Shown here: piece after piece, positions 53,701-60,639 of the stretch
Position numbering within the stretch: position 1 is the stretch's first letter
Layout: each line of letters starts with the position of its first letter
Notes under the pieces: generated by a model
Told to the model about the DNA's origin: nothing
Seen by the model: the letters and a program-made list of their open reading frames with translations, nothing else
The model's database searches: none
Program-made: the position numbers and the translations under genes
Assembly: GCA_902763365.1 (NCBI GenBank)
Contig: CACWRT010000017.1
Coordinates: 1-64,000, forward strand
Reading direction: 5' to 3'
DNA length: 64,000 nt
DNA from: an uncultured Ruminococcus sp.
GTDB lineage: Bacteria; Bacillota; Clostridia; Oscillospirales; Acutalibacteraceae

Positions 53701-56700
53701 TCGCCAAGAATGTTCTTAAAGGTACTGTACGGCGAAACCGATGTGCTGATCGTATCGGACAAATTCTCGGTTATTCCTATACTTGTTACATCAAAGGCTG
53801 TATCCTCATAATAATGTACAGTGGGAACGTAAACATTTTCTTTGCACCAATTCGGCGACAGTTGTCCGCTGTTGGTCAGCATCTTGTTTATATCAACATC
53901 TGCATGATTGTTGATAGTTTCTTTGAGCGTCACCATCAGTATTTCTGGACGCATACCGTCTGCGTTATTATTATCGTCCCATTGCTTTTTCAGCTCTATT
54001 TTTTTGGACGGGAATGCGTTTCCGAAATATGCGGTCTGACCGTTCGAAACTGTTACTTCGTCGGTAACCTCAGGAAGATATATACTCTCCGGAAACCACG
54101 TTTCAAAATCATCTTTATTAGTTGAACCGTATATCTTCACACCGTCAAGTCGTGCCTGTGATTCCTTTACCGTATATGTATACGGAGCGCCGACAGGATC
54201 AAATAAAGGGAACTGTTTCTGATAACTGCCTTCTTCACTAAGTACGCTGTAGTAAAGCATCTCCGGATCATAGCCCTGCGCTATTCTTGTTTCCGACGGA
54301 TATCGCAGCTGATCGCCGCTTATTGTCTCATAAATATTATACTGGGGATTTCCCGATGTCGCTTCAATTTTAAATCTGAGAGAATTAATATAAGCCTGAT
54401 TAAAAAACTGTCCGTAATCCTCCTTCGGAAGTCTTTCGGTTCGCCGTCCTATAATCGCGCCGAATGCCTTTGCAATAACAAGGTTTGCCCTGTTCATACG
54501 GTTATTCAGCTCAATATCACCTTTATTAGTGTTCTCTCCTATTTGTACAGATGAAAGGTCAATGCTTGCGCCTTCCTGAGTGACCGAATTTACCCTGCTG
54601 AATCCGGTAATATTATCCTCTACAGCCGTATATGTGTAACGGACACCATCCTGCGCATACTTTGCAAGTCCTTTTATGGTTACCTTTATACTGTTATCTC
54701 CGCTCAGGTCGTCAAGACCGGAAAGATCAACCTTTATCTCCAACACGATCGGGTTTTCAAGTGTACCTGTTTCAGTATTATGAGTATACTCTTCCTTCGT
54801 AAATTGAATATAGGTTTTGTAGTGCTTGTCGTCACCATCCGACACGAATATCGGTTTATCATCAGCAGACGGGTCAGTATATCCGACTACACCAGCTATT
54901 TCAAATACGTGATCTGTCACATCATCAATAATAATAGTCGGCTTCTGCAATTGTGCATCCGTTGTCCATCGAATATTCTCACCTGATCCTGTGGACGAAA
55001 GATGAGTTCCGCCGGAATATATCTTGAAAAGATTTTTTGAAGATATCCTGTTTGTCTTTCTTTGCAGAACAAAGCTGAAACCTCTTTCATAGTCCGCATC
55101 TCTGAAATGTTTGTACAGCTGTATATTCTTTGTAACGTCAAGCTCCGTCTGAAAATTACTCTCGTCAGGCTTGTAGGTATTTGTAATAGTAGCCTGTTCG
55201 ATACTGTCCTTTGTTTCAAACGGTGAGATCTTGCCTTCATAACCCATTGCGGAATTGTCCTGCGGATTGTCCGAAGTAAGGTCAATTTCCTTCGTGCTTT
55301 CACCCGCATAGTTGGTCATAGACTCGGTAACATAATATTCAAAGTCATTGCCTCGGGGGTCAGTTACAGGCATATCTCTGAAATCACATGATTGATCGCC
55401 GTTATGAAGATAGGTAGAATATGAACGGTAATCTATCGTACAATCTTCCGACAATACTTCATTATCGGACTCGATAGTCCTCTGATTTGCTTTTCCTACA
55501 TTAATGACTGTACCTTTGCTAAGAGGAGTTCCTGCGGGAATACGAACTGCCTGATGCAAAGTAACCTTTACGGACGGAAAAGGAGTAGAGGGACTCTTAT
55601 TTTTCCATTCCTTTGTAATTCTGAAATGCTTAATGCCTTCATTATGATATTCATTTCTCAGACTTCCGTCAGGATTCTTTATTATGCTGTAGCCGTTTAT
55701 TGCTCTTTCATCGTATGAATATTTTATCTCTGCGCCGTTTTCATCATACATCGGGAACTCTTTAAGATTTCCTTCCGCGTCCTTGAACTCGTAAGTTGGT
55801 TCACCGTTATAGATAGCTGTTACTGCTATAAGTTCACCATTCACAGCATCTATTGTCCTGCCGTTATCTTCGACTGTTATTTCTTCATTATGCGAATCCT
55901 TATACGTGATCGGTCCATTAGTTGTTGTATAGGTTACGCCTTTTCTCTTTTCGTAAAGATAAACATATGCCACGGGGTAGTAATTTGAATCAAAGCTGGA
56001 AAGAATATTAGTCCAGATCTTTTCACCGCTGTGAGTCAATGTTCCTACACGGGTATTTATAATCGTACCGTTATTATACGCGCGGTCAGTCGCTGAAGTA
56101 TTTACTGTAACAGTATCACTTGCGCCCGCATTGTTATAATCCGATCTGTATCCCGGTATATCCTTTACTTCCTGTACCCAGTAGGTATATGCGTAGCCCT
56201 CGCTGTCATATCTTGCAAGATTCTCATAATGGAACGTCCAACTGTCACCGGATTTATTATCAGTGTATTTTGCATTTACACGCTCTTCCGAGGAGCCGGT
56301 CTTTGATGACTTGCGCATAAGCTTGATATAAAGACCGTTTCTGCCGGATGTGTCATGGTCGTCCTTCCACTGCTTTGTAAAATCGAATTCTCTGTCAGTT
56401 ATGAAGGTATTGCTGATCTCTATTTCGATAATATCATCATTGTTTGAGTCGGAAGGGTTTCCCGAAGGGCCGTGTGTATTCTTTATCGTTGTCTGCTGAC
56501 CGACAGTTACCGAACATACATCAGCGGAATCACCTGTTCCGATATTACACGTTCCGTTATTTACCTGATAACTCTGACCTCTTGATTCTATAGAAACTTC
56601 TTCGATAGTATACTTTATTTCTTCACCTTTCAAATTATATTTCGGAAGGTTGAGAAGATAGTAGTACTCAAGATTCGGCTTACCATTCAGATCAATTGGA

Positions 56701-59700
56701 ACAGTAAAATAATCATTGTTATAGTCGTTAGTTATTCTGAGAGTCACACCGGTTATTATCTGATTTTTCAGTGCGTCACCCACCAGCATATTCATATCTA
56801 TCTTGAAATTAATAACACCTATTCGATAATTATGAATATCTATCTGGGTCGGATGGGAATCAGTTTCCTGATTATTCCAATGCTCATTATAGCATACAGC
56901 ATAATAATGACCATTATTCTGATATACATACTTGAACCTGTCAGTCTGGTTATTGCCGGATTTTCCATAATCAAAATTTGTATTCAGCCACGTACTGTAA
57001 TTACTGTCTTCCATAAGATCAGTATATGCACTATTTGCACTTGACATTTCAGAATCATAAGCTTTTGATTTTACTGCATATATCCATCTTGCACCGGGTT
57101 GCAGTGTTCCTATGATCGCCGTTCCTTCACCTGCGGCAATCAAATCAGAATCATAATAATAATTATTTATATTGTTGCCTGAGACGCTCTCTTTAATATC
57201 ACTCCATTTATAATCATACCTGTAATGAGTAACCCCATCATTGAATCCCTCTATACCTCTGATCGGCATATCTTCCCATTCATACTGATAATAATTGCCC
57301 TCAGTCAGCCAGAAGTTTTCGGAGTATTGAAAGGTATGAGTCATATCATCAGGATCATTTTTGTTCCTGAAAGTACCGTTTTCAAGGCTCACCTTGACAC
57401 TGTTTCGGTATTCTTCCTCGCCGTCATCCCACCAGTATTTCATGATCTGCATTGCGTCCGCATCATCGCCGCCAATGTAATTGCTCAGTTTATACGTCTG
57501 GGTTTCGGGGTCATATTTAAGCATTGTAGAGATCTCGCTTGTGCTGACTCCGCTGTCACCTGTAGAAAATTCATTCTCTTTTACCTGATATATGAATCTG
57601 TGTCCCTTATAGTCAAACTTGGGAAGTGTAACATCCTCATCCCAATTTCCTGCTTTGTTCAGCCTGACAATAAAATCTGTATCGTCGCTATTCTTATATG
57701 TTTTATAAGAAGCTGTATCATAATCATAATATAGTATCTTTGCAGTTACATAGGAGGTGTCGCTGTTTCCGGGACTTGTCGTAAATCCTATCCATTCTTT
57801 TATGATGTGAATATCCATCTCGTCTATGAGTGAATATGTGAAATCGATCTTTTGTTTCCCTCCGGAACCTGACGTTACTTTTGCAGTTACATAGTACTTA
57901 TCAGTAATAGTCCTGCTGCCGTCTTGATATACAAACGAAATAGTCTTATTGCTTACATGACCGCCGTTTCCGTCATCAAACTGAACGAAACCTTCATTAT
58001 CTACAAGAACACTTCCGTCTTCATCAAGCATTACAGCTATGGTATCACTGTTTTGCGCATTTGCCGCACTATGTCCTGTTACAACAACGTCAGTTCTCTC
58101 TGCCGCTGTCTGTACTATCCTGTAAACATAAATGTTACCGTCTTCATCATACTTGGGAACTTCGGGGAATGACCCGTCCTGTTCCATTATCTCGGCATAG
58201 AAGCCCATGAGATCAAGAACCGCTCCCTCTGCCGGTGTTCCGATCTGAACATCCTCCCAAGTCATAACAGGCTCATGTGTTTCAGGGTCTACCATAGGCT
58301 GTCCCGTTTCCGGATCAGTTCTCTGAACCTGTCTTTGAAGCTTATAATGAAGATTTGCCGTACCGCCCTGACGAGCCGCAGCTATCCACTCTGCGCTTAT
58401 GTCATATACTACTGTTCCGCCCAGCTGGCTTCTTACTGTTCCGTGGTTTACAACGCCGCCGCGGATATTGTTGTTTGTAGCCGATTCGGTATCACCCTCT
58501 GTAACAGAATTGATATGGTCCGCTATTACAGGACCGCCCTCGGCATAATAAATATACCTGTGTCCGTTAACATATTTGGGGAAAGAATCATAGGTAACTG
58601 TCTGCTCATGTTCATCTTCATCAATATATGTTTCCGTATAGCTGAAACTGAACTCCGTCTGATCAGTGCCGCTTACATGACTGCTGTCTATCAGGCAGCT
58701 GCCGACACGCTCTATCATCTCATATCTTTGATTATCTGTAGGATCATTAACTATACGCCATACTTCAAAGCTTCCCGCGCTGCCGCTGTTTATTGCCTGT
58801 TTTCTCTCTTCTTTAAGGGATTCGTCCTTCCACTCCAGCGTAAGATCAAACTTATCATAGCCCGTCAGATCAAAATTCATTGTACCGCCGCTGTATAATT
58901 TATCCTTCTCCGTAAAGAGAAAACCATTATTCACCAGGCTCATGGCATAATAGTCGTTAGCTTTGTCGTTAGCGTTGATAGCATCAGCCGCGCTCGGATT
59001 ACCGTTAGCTATTATATTGGCGCTTACGCTTTCCTGTATAACGGCAGTCTTGGGCTGGAGATAATACTGTATAGGGTTGCCCTCATCGTTAAGCTCGGGT
59101 ATTCCCGTAACCCTTATAGTTTTCTTGCTCGGGTCATCAGGATCCTGCTCCACAACTACATTCTGATTCTCTCCATCGGCAACAAGCGTTATCTTCTGAG
59201 GCTGATTGTTTTCATCAAGATAATAAAAATAAAAATTGTCGCAAATATAAGCCGGAGCAACATTCGGTCTTGCAGCATCAGCAGCATCTTGACCGTAATC
59301 ACTTACGTATACCTGATCGTAGAAGTTAACATTACAAGTATACTCCGTAACACGGGTGTATGATACTGTATTGCCGCTGCAAACAGGATCAGTATAATTA
59401 TTTACTTCAGACGCATCTTTTACAGTATAGGTATACTTATTTCCGCTGCTGTCAAACATCGGTACACCGTATGTATATACATCAGTATTACTGTTAAGGT
59501 GCTGTGTACCGAGTCTGGTATAATCCGTTAATTCTTCGGGATCACCGCCCTCAGTTGTTCTTTCTATAGTAAAATCATCATAATCAAGCGCACTGTTGCC
59601 GCTCGGACGCAGTGTGTTATCCTTATCCATCCATGATACATTTACCTGATAATCTTCAATGACGCTTGATGTATATGTCGTAACGGTATAGTGAACATCC

Positions 59701-60320
59701 AAATCATTAGGATTAAACGTATATGTGTACAGAGGATTTCCTTCTTCATCCAGTTTGGGCTGCTTTTTAGTCTCTCCCGTTACCGGATCAGTCACAGGCT
59801 GTCCGGTAACCGGATCAATCACCGGTTCCATTACAGGTGTTGCTATATAAGCATCGTTAAGATCATATGTCTGTACTGTCGGTTGTGTGAAGCAGTAAAA
59901 ATCAGGTCTTGTGCCGCTTCCCGGGATGAATTCTATTTCTATTTCAGTTATATTCTTGCTTCTCAGAAATTCAACAAAATTCGCATTATTTGAAAACACC
60001 ACCTGAGCATTGCCGTTTATCTCAAGCGTACCGTCACGGTTCAGATATATCCCGTTGGCAGAATCAAGCAGTATATCGCTTGTCAGGCTGACTTCATTCC
60101 CGTCCCTGTTTATAAATCTGATCTCATAATTATTTGAGAAATTGTACTCGGTCTGAACGTTGTTATTATCATCTACAGGTCTGTAGACAATATTGTTTAC
60201 ACCTATACCCCGCTCCGGAGCATCAACAGCATATGCTAAAAGATCCATAGGCAGAGACGACAATATCATGACCAACGCAAGAAAGGATGCGGTTATTCTT
60301 GTCCACATAACTTTTTTCAT
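41796..60320 (-). CDS. Giant secreted adhesin 2 (6174 aa): about 28 Cna_B domains, starch-binding-like modules
   Basis: The ATG at 60320 follows GGAGG and starts a signal peptide (MKKVMWTRITASFLALVMIL, cleavage near LLAYA). From about residue 220 to 4615 it is a chain of roughly 28 Cna_B-type domains, each with a V-x-K-x-W-x-D opening, an LP-x-Y/D-x-x-G-x-x-x-x-Y-x-V-x-E middle and a TNTLP-like end; Lys/Asn pairs suggest isopeptide bonds. SpaA-type domains follow (about 4617-4910), then starch-binding-like modules (about 4950-5517, with LYAYYNGGG, VLPGIMDDG and VIFNNG), two more SpaA domains and the C-terminal module shared with giant 1 (about 5797-6040). A tail of about 130 residues without LPXTG or a helix ends the protein. 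It is probably a very long cell-surface or matrix stalk that binds glycans. Confidence 0.88.
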   Translation of the reverse strand: MKKVMWTRITASFLALVMILSSLPMDLLAYAVDAPERGIGVNNIVYRPVDDNNNVQTEYNFSNNYEIRFINRDGNEVSLTSDILLDSANGIYLNRDGTLEINGNAQVVFSNNANFVEFLRSKNITEIEIEFIPGSGTRPDFYCFTQPTVQTYDLNDAYIATPVMEPVIDPVTGQPVTDPVTGETKKQPKLDEEGNPLYTYTFNPNDLDVHYTVTTYTSSVIEDYQVNVSWMDKDNTLRPSGNSALDYDDFTIERTTEGGDPEELTDYTRLGTQHLNSNTDVYTYGVPMFDSSGNKYTYTVKDASEVNNYTDPVCSGNTVSYTRVTEYTCNVNFYDQVYVSDYGQDAADAARPNVAPAYICDNFYFYYLDENNQPQKITLVADGENQNVVVEQDPDDPSKKTIRVTGIPELNDEGNPIQYYLQPKTAVIQESVSANIIANGNPSAADAINANDKANDYYAMSLVNNGFLFTEKDKLYSGGTMNFDLTGYDKFDLTLEWKDESLKEERKQAINSGSAGSFEVWRIVNDPTDNQRYEMIERVGSCLIDSSHVSGTDQTEFSFSYTETYIDEDEHEQTVTYDSFPKYVNGHRYIYYAEGGPVIADHINSVTEGDTESATNNNIRGGVVNHGTVRSQLGGTVVYDISAEWIAAARQGGTANLHYKLQRQVQRTDPETGQPMVDPETHEPVMTWEDVQIGTPAEGAVLDLMGFYAEIMEQDGSFPEVPKYDEDGNIYVYRIVQTAAERTDVVVTGHSAANAQNSDTIAVMLDEDGSVLVDNEGFVQFDDGNGGHVSNKTISFVYQDGSRTITDKYYVTAKVTSGSGGKQKIDFTYSLIDEMDIHIIKEWIGFTTSPGNSDTSYVTAKILYYDYDTASYKTYKNSDDTDFIVRLNKAGNWDEDVTLPKFDYKGHRFIYQVKENEFSTGDSGVSTSEISTMLKYDPETQTYKLSNYIGGDDADAMQIMKYWWDDGEEEYRNSVKVSLENGTFRNKNDPDDMTHTFQYSENFWLTEGNYYQYEWEDMPIRGIEGFNDGVTHYRYDYKWSDIKESVSGNNINNYYYDSDLIAAGEGTAIIGTLQPGARWIYAVKSKAYDSEMSSANSAYTDLMEDSNYSTWLNTNFDYGKSGNNQTDRFKYVYQNNGHYYAVCYNEHWNNQETDSHPTQIDIHNYRIGVINFKIDMNMLVGDALKNQIITGVTLRITNDYNNDYFTVPIDLNGKPNLEYYYLLNLPKYNLKGEEIKYTIEEVSIESRGQSYQVNNGTCNIGTGDSADVCSVTVGQQTTIKNTHGPSGNPSDSNNDDIIEIEISNTFITDREFDFTKQWKDDHDTSGRNGLYIKLMRKSSKTGSSEERVNAKYTDNKSGDSWTFHYENLARYDSEGYAYTYWVQEVKDIPGYRSDYNNAGASDTVTVNTSATDRAYNNGTIINTRVGTLTHSGEKIWTNILSSFDSNYYPVAYVYLYEKRKGVTYTTTNGPITYKDSHNEEITVEDNGRTIDAVNGELIAVTAIYNGEPTYEFKDAEGNLKEFPMYDENGAEIKYSYDERAINGYSIIKNPDGSLRNEYHNEGIKHFRITKEWKNKSPSTPFPSVKVTLHQAVRIPAGTPLSKGTVINVGKANQRTIESDNEVLSEDCTIDYRSYSTYLHNGDQSCDFRDMPVTDPRGNDFEYYVTESMTNYAGESTKEIDLTSDNPQDNSAMGYEGKISPFETKDSIEQATITNTYKPDESNFQTELDVTKNIQLYKHFRDADYERGFSFVLQRKTNRISSKNLFKIYSGGTHLSSTGSGENIRWTTDAQLQKPTIIIDDVTDHVFEIAGVVGYTDPSADDKPIFVSDGDDKHYKTYIQFTKEEYTHNTETGTLENPIVLEIKVDLSGLDDLSGDNSIKVTIKGLAKYAQDGVRYTYTAVEDNITGFSRVNSVTQEGASIDLSSVQIGENTNKGDIELNNRMNRANLVIAKAFGAIIGRRTERLPKEDYGQFFNQAYINSLRFKIEATSGNPQYNIYETISGDQLRYPSETRIAQGYDPEMLYYSVLSEEGSYQKQFPLFDPVGAPYTYTVKESQARLDGVKIYGSTNKDDFETWFPESIYLPEVTDEVTVSNGQTAYFGNAFPSKKIELKKQWDDNNNADGMRPEILMVTLKETINNHADVDINKMLTNSGQLSPNWCKENVYVPTVHYYEDTAFDVTSIGITENLSDTISTSVSPYSTFKNILGENEQILDPIAEGEGYEDYVYTYGTLTKAGYTQDTEGDHGDHLSILPNDADNNKLIIWNKKARLNGTINIEKLWEDMGNKWGERPDDIYVMIQRKLEGAEDNTFATVTLNYDSERIGTGGDEHGVIKVSKNDSDSTKNWKTTVDKLPYGEIVNSSDTNNGTFTKYIYRVVECDSSGTVYDNDVDSTAFGYTWDQIIGTQPEPENEGDTVEPKTSSELELNTEDSVINEAELSSKVTNTEKLVEYDVKKIWDDENDYYDTREDYTLVLQRRLSTDADEDSKWHNVPVPGDTGNSLKYVADVDNAELCQKRKTEAGNVVLPEDEFELDHTVTGFKELPERNVDGVEYVYRVRETYIGDKQVTKDGTTYHTYNYNVGYSDDTENNKTIITNSTRTDPNLTSISAVKTWSDANNRDGLRTPVTFKLTQQINTSTTKTFTETIDYSSTAAESWKYTWKNLPMYDTDGHVYTYSVTEEDVPTGYSDARTVTEYADPDTNTKPKVYNFTNSYTPKTRNIKVTKTWDDLSNIYGIRPDSLKLVLYCSYNDGNGNSYSGKVSDAPELIKNEITDKEFTFTNQTGDAWEHTFSRLPIKINPTGSATEYGNSVFVTYWVEEELTDAQKKDYLSPANGGYQTAKSALSSLPSNDGTVTDLGITNELNTRDIIVTKYWYDNDLENDSPDLHYDLDITLSSTLDCTQAGRNVGGKYSETFALPKNSEKGIIFKDLPKYKNGVEIVYDVTEAKAAVSGTTLTHLDNSKLTDPYTDVTEIQNDSFSFTVESRKYGYTGECVSYEKTADTDTVDIASQYKITNTLPVVQFEADLRWADDKNRDGKRLTDDELVLSRQVIDYTYPEELAQVKLVSLGEAEKDSGNVYWHGVFGKYPKFNSKNLAYTYRISESSSTTTALEDKTYTYAYSPSVTTSAEPAAHNSDDTYKQDPEVTGRNDLQTIVSGPVEGLSTVNFTVENKYTSEKGKIKLIKDWQGDADCYSYTRPASMTFTLYCEGGGIEKTPVNTEQAAQILGTAMATATYTVNTPDWYTVVDNLPIYTNPTGTAVTAGTSSKIKYYFEETAHIGYTNSGDNTAIELTTNDAQVDTTVVNTLKKADLVVKKAWVDQGYTDTHYEVSSTLTLRYGDNNYTKTVVIPMNSTTGTTVSDLPLYTADGVLAVYKLVENTIKYGYDPSYDKTNFNLLTSGTQQVTITNTLPVTDLTVTKHWNDTNNTYNLRPEEITLALGRAISSSAAEWETVSLTAPVTRTLVKGTNNQWTVTYGNLLKYDENNNPYLFRVTETDPPGYKASANVVTTAFAENVVTYNVELTNTLITGKLKVIKHWDDQNNNEAQHYNEAIRVDSQGAATSNGQIQYTNTIVSGAAENDEYVEISNVPVYDRNNDLIEYKVTETTTHQKYGYYLTNTDAELKAKLSETTSGSGYSGQVILTNKLPKTDITVNKNWTDFDDKYKLRPSSVQFQLYRTTDTSAAVTSDTGWTAVGSPQTVRSTDWTYTFHSLLKFDTNNIEYRYKIKEVYANGVKAYNELTPQATTVQGDSHKTEDSLFTLPFTNELKTRNITVTKIWDDAKYKGTSLRYNLDMTLSCAELECTETDRFDANGKYQETKQVGTEDTTTVTYMSLPYCDENGTAFDYKLEENVRNTPPTGVASGTFLQGSKRSGYTATLGTPVVTDGVVTGYTVTNTLPLRKYEATKHWSDNKNQDGKRPDTLKFTLMRNTSETVQTETAKKQENWTTSDGTEGVSDAYWRVDFGYHPIYDVSNNEYSYLIQEEDISEYTRGSASITNITDGVNHDFTNTHTPYKGDLSVTKKWEDTVDGVDYSSSTRPASVELELYCKYGTMTDFAKVDGDTNLHSLYSGDVKKTVSVEAGTYSGTVTFSDLPLYVNPTGTETKNGTAYQITYTVRETNKPNGYTPTYGSSKLTDDSTTNIDVTNKLDTKDITVKKEWVDNGYTGSDKDHYVVNVTVTSTNIVNFNKDVNIPKDDADGEIITNLPTYKKDGTKAEYTIVETPTHYGYATTYDTETFKPEEKQIITVTNTLPLTSVTVTKQWDDDSDSNELRPSTIKLQLYRTTNTTIAQTGAKNETDASQGWQKVGGVVTVNRPSPDNDNSWKYTFEKLLQYDVGNNAYRFMVEEEKVNAYTTQYTKSVAETSETSKTLTVKNKLITRSVEVIKEWNDSNIQNGSQYHYDITFKLNHAAASGIPKALEYSGVLHSDKESTSESITIDNVPVYDMNGDVIVYTPSEVEQKYGYYLVTDYPTSVETKDPSNGIDDNCVTRYTFRNKLPVTYLKVTKTFVVDEDYHKYVGSTYRDITFDVSRSVQNDTQTVQDTTFNSSNTNKTIAYSADMVWTTSSPVLVYDDQNRRFTYKVEEHDLRGYLTTYAVGGTEGQTVAAVERASTDTPQTVDITNTMITGDALIQKIDKTYYDKFHDMSGYQDKLINDAYFKLYIKNGSTEVPVPVTQQDDGSYVYDHSKKDVSGSNIVKSQNVTEASSLNKAGTIKITGLPLNTYYLKEVAPYPTNYIQNENEYKFVVDTPDAETKNASTAYTLTEGTVEGFIGNGTPQNKIGNEQDVQQTTIELTKVDKEDDSRKLKDATYYLLRLIPYQVSSVKASYDTEEAYRAAALEAVAKSEGYYNDTDAETFWYNEGGYKTDANGHIGPLEVEIFGAYTFMEVHSSVGYKIENSTIGITDIESENVRYTVTHEEPRKDVNVKVYKQDEFENPLNGAEFELWYDPKKVQPEPPNEPHTATITPRSDWDYIYFIDNKQYKNGTWLDGDEDGRWVQDPSDNSVGVPDATTGTFNMGNYNVYAQFYNSEHRLLSTNDMWEKYANEDGLGVFKIQPPSGAKYVRFFPKGPRFYARSDWGNAQNDGWNFYHTVEIEFKLGEGYQVSSYDGQNGIPGEQNVIVWTLSTNAGHLGSTTIPMIPTKNKVVIERNFSRDWDDLHICYYKKVGENYVVVGQNEPGYLMEPYGNGSNGLRYELTIPVGATHFKVSNGTKDQGNTHRCNYSSVYTEILSDSSKVNDGNFFKFANTGSEPDNALTLVQWDTVPVAADSTTNYVTSDYDYIYFTCPDGWISSKHPHLYAYYNGGGDLQENDENRAVYSVLPGIMDDGFFINSSGKRVYRFTIPLGQIDQYGSVIFNNGKDSGKVVEHETTNITYELGTIYAWNGSSFTPQSLANIQTENITPVNNITPHEAGKNYDDRYLYIVNNVSKTDGTRNSWDDLHVYFSSDAEGNTPINQPNPGYIAEYIGTYTDDDKAQGREYYPAGDWYRILVPQGATYFKLNNGKADIKGTRAAESETYKLKQGSVYYFDDTNVTQSSSNGGKMKLKQIWDTAWADPQAIDPTESGDPIHLATIVTGDDGLPEYIKWLKPRTAENQVYDPDNSATYVPGTVDGNYLVNTIDDIGKDKGVKDVRVVKWGTYYWKEVSTPTGYTADEEVLTPFTVDAEEADKIVNVVKANNTRIMGKVTLTKIARQASGGKAQGDVLENAVFELYRRNEDTGLYTIPVNAVYDGTEVCYHADTGTKNSLTTNSLGKIVIDNLDWGQYCLKEITAPAGFDVSTQDIYFTVGRNNCELMQQLLCKNDAKKAQIKITKNIDDRNNAWGDPTFIFRIRNTVTGRERIVSVNMKNDAVTGSYGYIDVEPGTYEISELDVSRYEFSTWNYTVYNKDGTTAAAGSYSTDEKAQLVLAADDKADVTYEDTLAYHDKFSHVNTKVNEFNGYKAIRVEYNTPIAADVDPAEIRKTALTAVKIRSDGTEVAMTPQEMNSLVLSYVPKSKDDSRFGTEDFSDGEGKFTVSHPTRYTDGVYTLRARSTDGLTDDFDISFVAKNHQPKAYEKAIVFYADEENISYFEDENTRTAQYDFTFTLVKNEDETTYSVYCVKHNGKIIAIGDNIAETMAEELANMKNALTVNEAYRSGSIAKEFSHWSKDDTEYNAVDYSMLEAIAKTNDKVSRVNYTAVLKNKQQS
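42200..42930 (-). other. C-terminal module shared by the two giant proteins (copy in giant 2)
   Basis: This is the homologue of 15642-16750, with WGDPTFIFRI, VEPGTYEISELDVSRYEF, AYHDKFSHVNTKVNEF, KAIRVEYNTP and DGTEVAMTPQE. In giant 2 it is followed by an extra segment of about 130 residues (to 41799) that giant 1 lacks. Confidence 0.7.
46880..51740 (-). repeat. Two tandem blocks of about seven Cna_B domains in giant 2
   Basis: The domain order near 51.7-49.2 kb is repeated near 49.0-46.9 kb. Matching pairs are VTKYWYDND/VTKIWDDAK, LRWADDKNRDGKR/TKHWSDNKNQDGKR, KDWQGDADCYSYTRP/KKWEDTVDGVDYSSSTRP, KKAWVDQGYTD/KKEWVDNGYTG, TKHWNDTNNTYNLRP/TKQWDDDSDSNELRP and IKHWDDQNNNEAQHY/IKEWNDSNIQNGSQY. 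The offset is about 2.5-2.7 kb. Confidence 0.7.
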
Positions 60321-60468
60321 TGAATCTCCCTCCAATGCAACATATATATATCTTCCCTTATATTTTATTACATTTTTGAACAATTATTGTCGTATTTCAC
60401 TATCATGATATGTACATTATTACTAACTTTTAATTTTTATCTACAATAAGCCATTATAATTCTATTCT

Positions 60469-60497
60469 ATTATATTATTTACCACTTTGTGCAAAAA
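60469..60497 (-). promoter_or_regulatory. Weak promoter candidate for giant adhesin 2
   Basis: A perfect TATAAT (minus strand, 60469-60474) has only TTTTTG at the right distance; TTGACT at 60498-60503 is 23 nt away from it. The rest of 60321-60600 is AT-rich and holds no gene. Confidence 0.35.
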
Positions 60498-60601
60498 AGT
60501 CAACATATGAAGCTTTTTATTATGACAGTTTTGTATTGATTTTTAAATTTTTGTAAATTTCTGATAAATTTCATATTATTTTTTTGTACCAAAAAACAAA
60601 A

Positions 60602-60630
60602 TTGCGCCGAAAGAAATATTTTCGGCGCAA
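60602..60630 (-). terminator. Terminator of the lipoprotein gene
   Basis: An 11-bp stem TTGCGCCGAAA/TTTCGGCGCAA (60602-60612/60620-60630) with a 7-nt loop is followed on the minus strand by TTTTG and TTTTTT. It lies 10 bp after the lipoprotein stop. Confidence 0.85.
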
Positions 60631-60639
60631 AAAGATATT

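Noticed and set aside
41922..60408. Plus-strand open frames up to about 220 codons inside giant gene 2
   Set aside because: Same reason: Cys/Ile/Tyr-rich reverse translations of Cna_B repeats without start signals.
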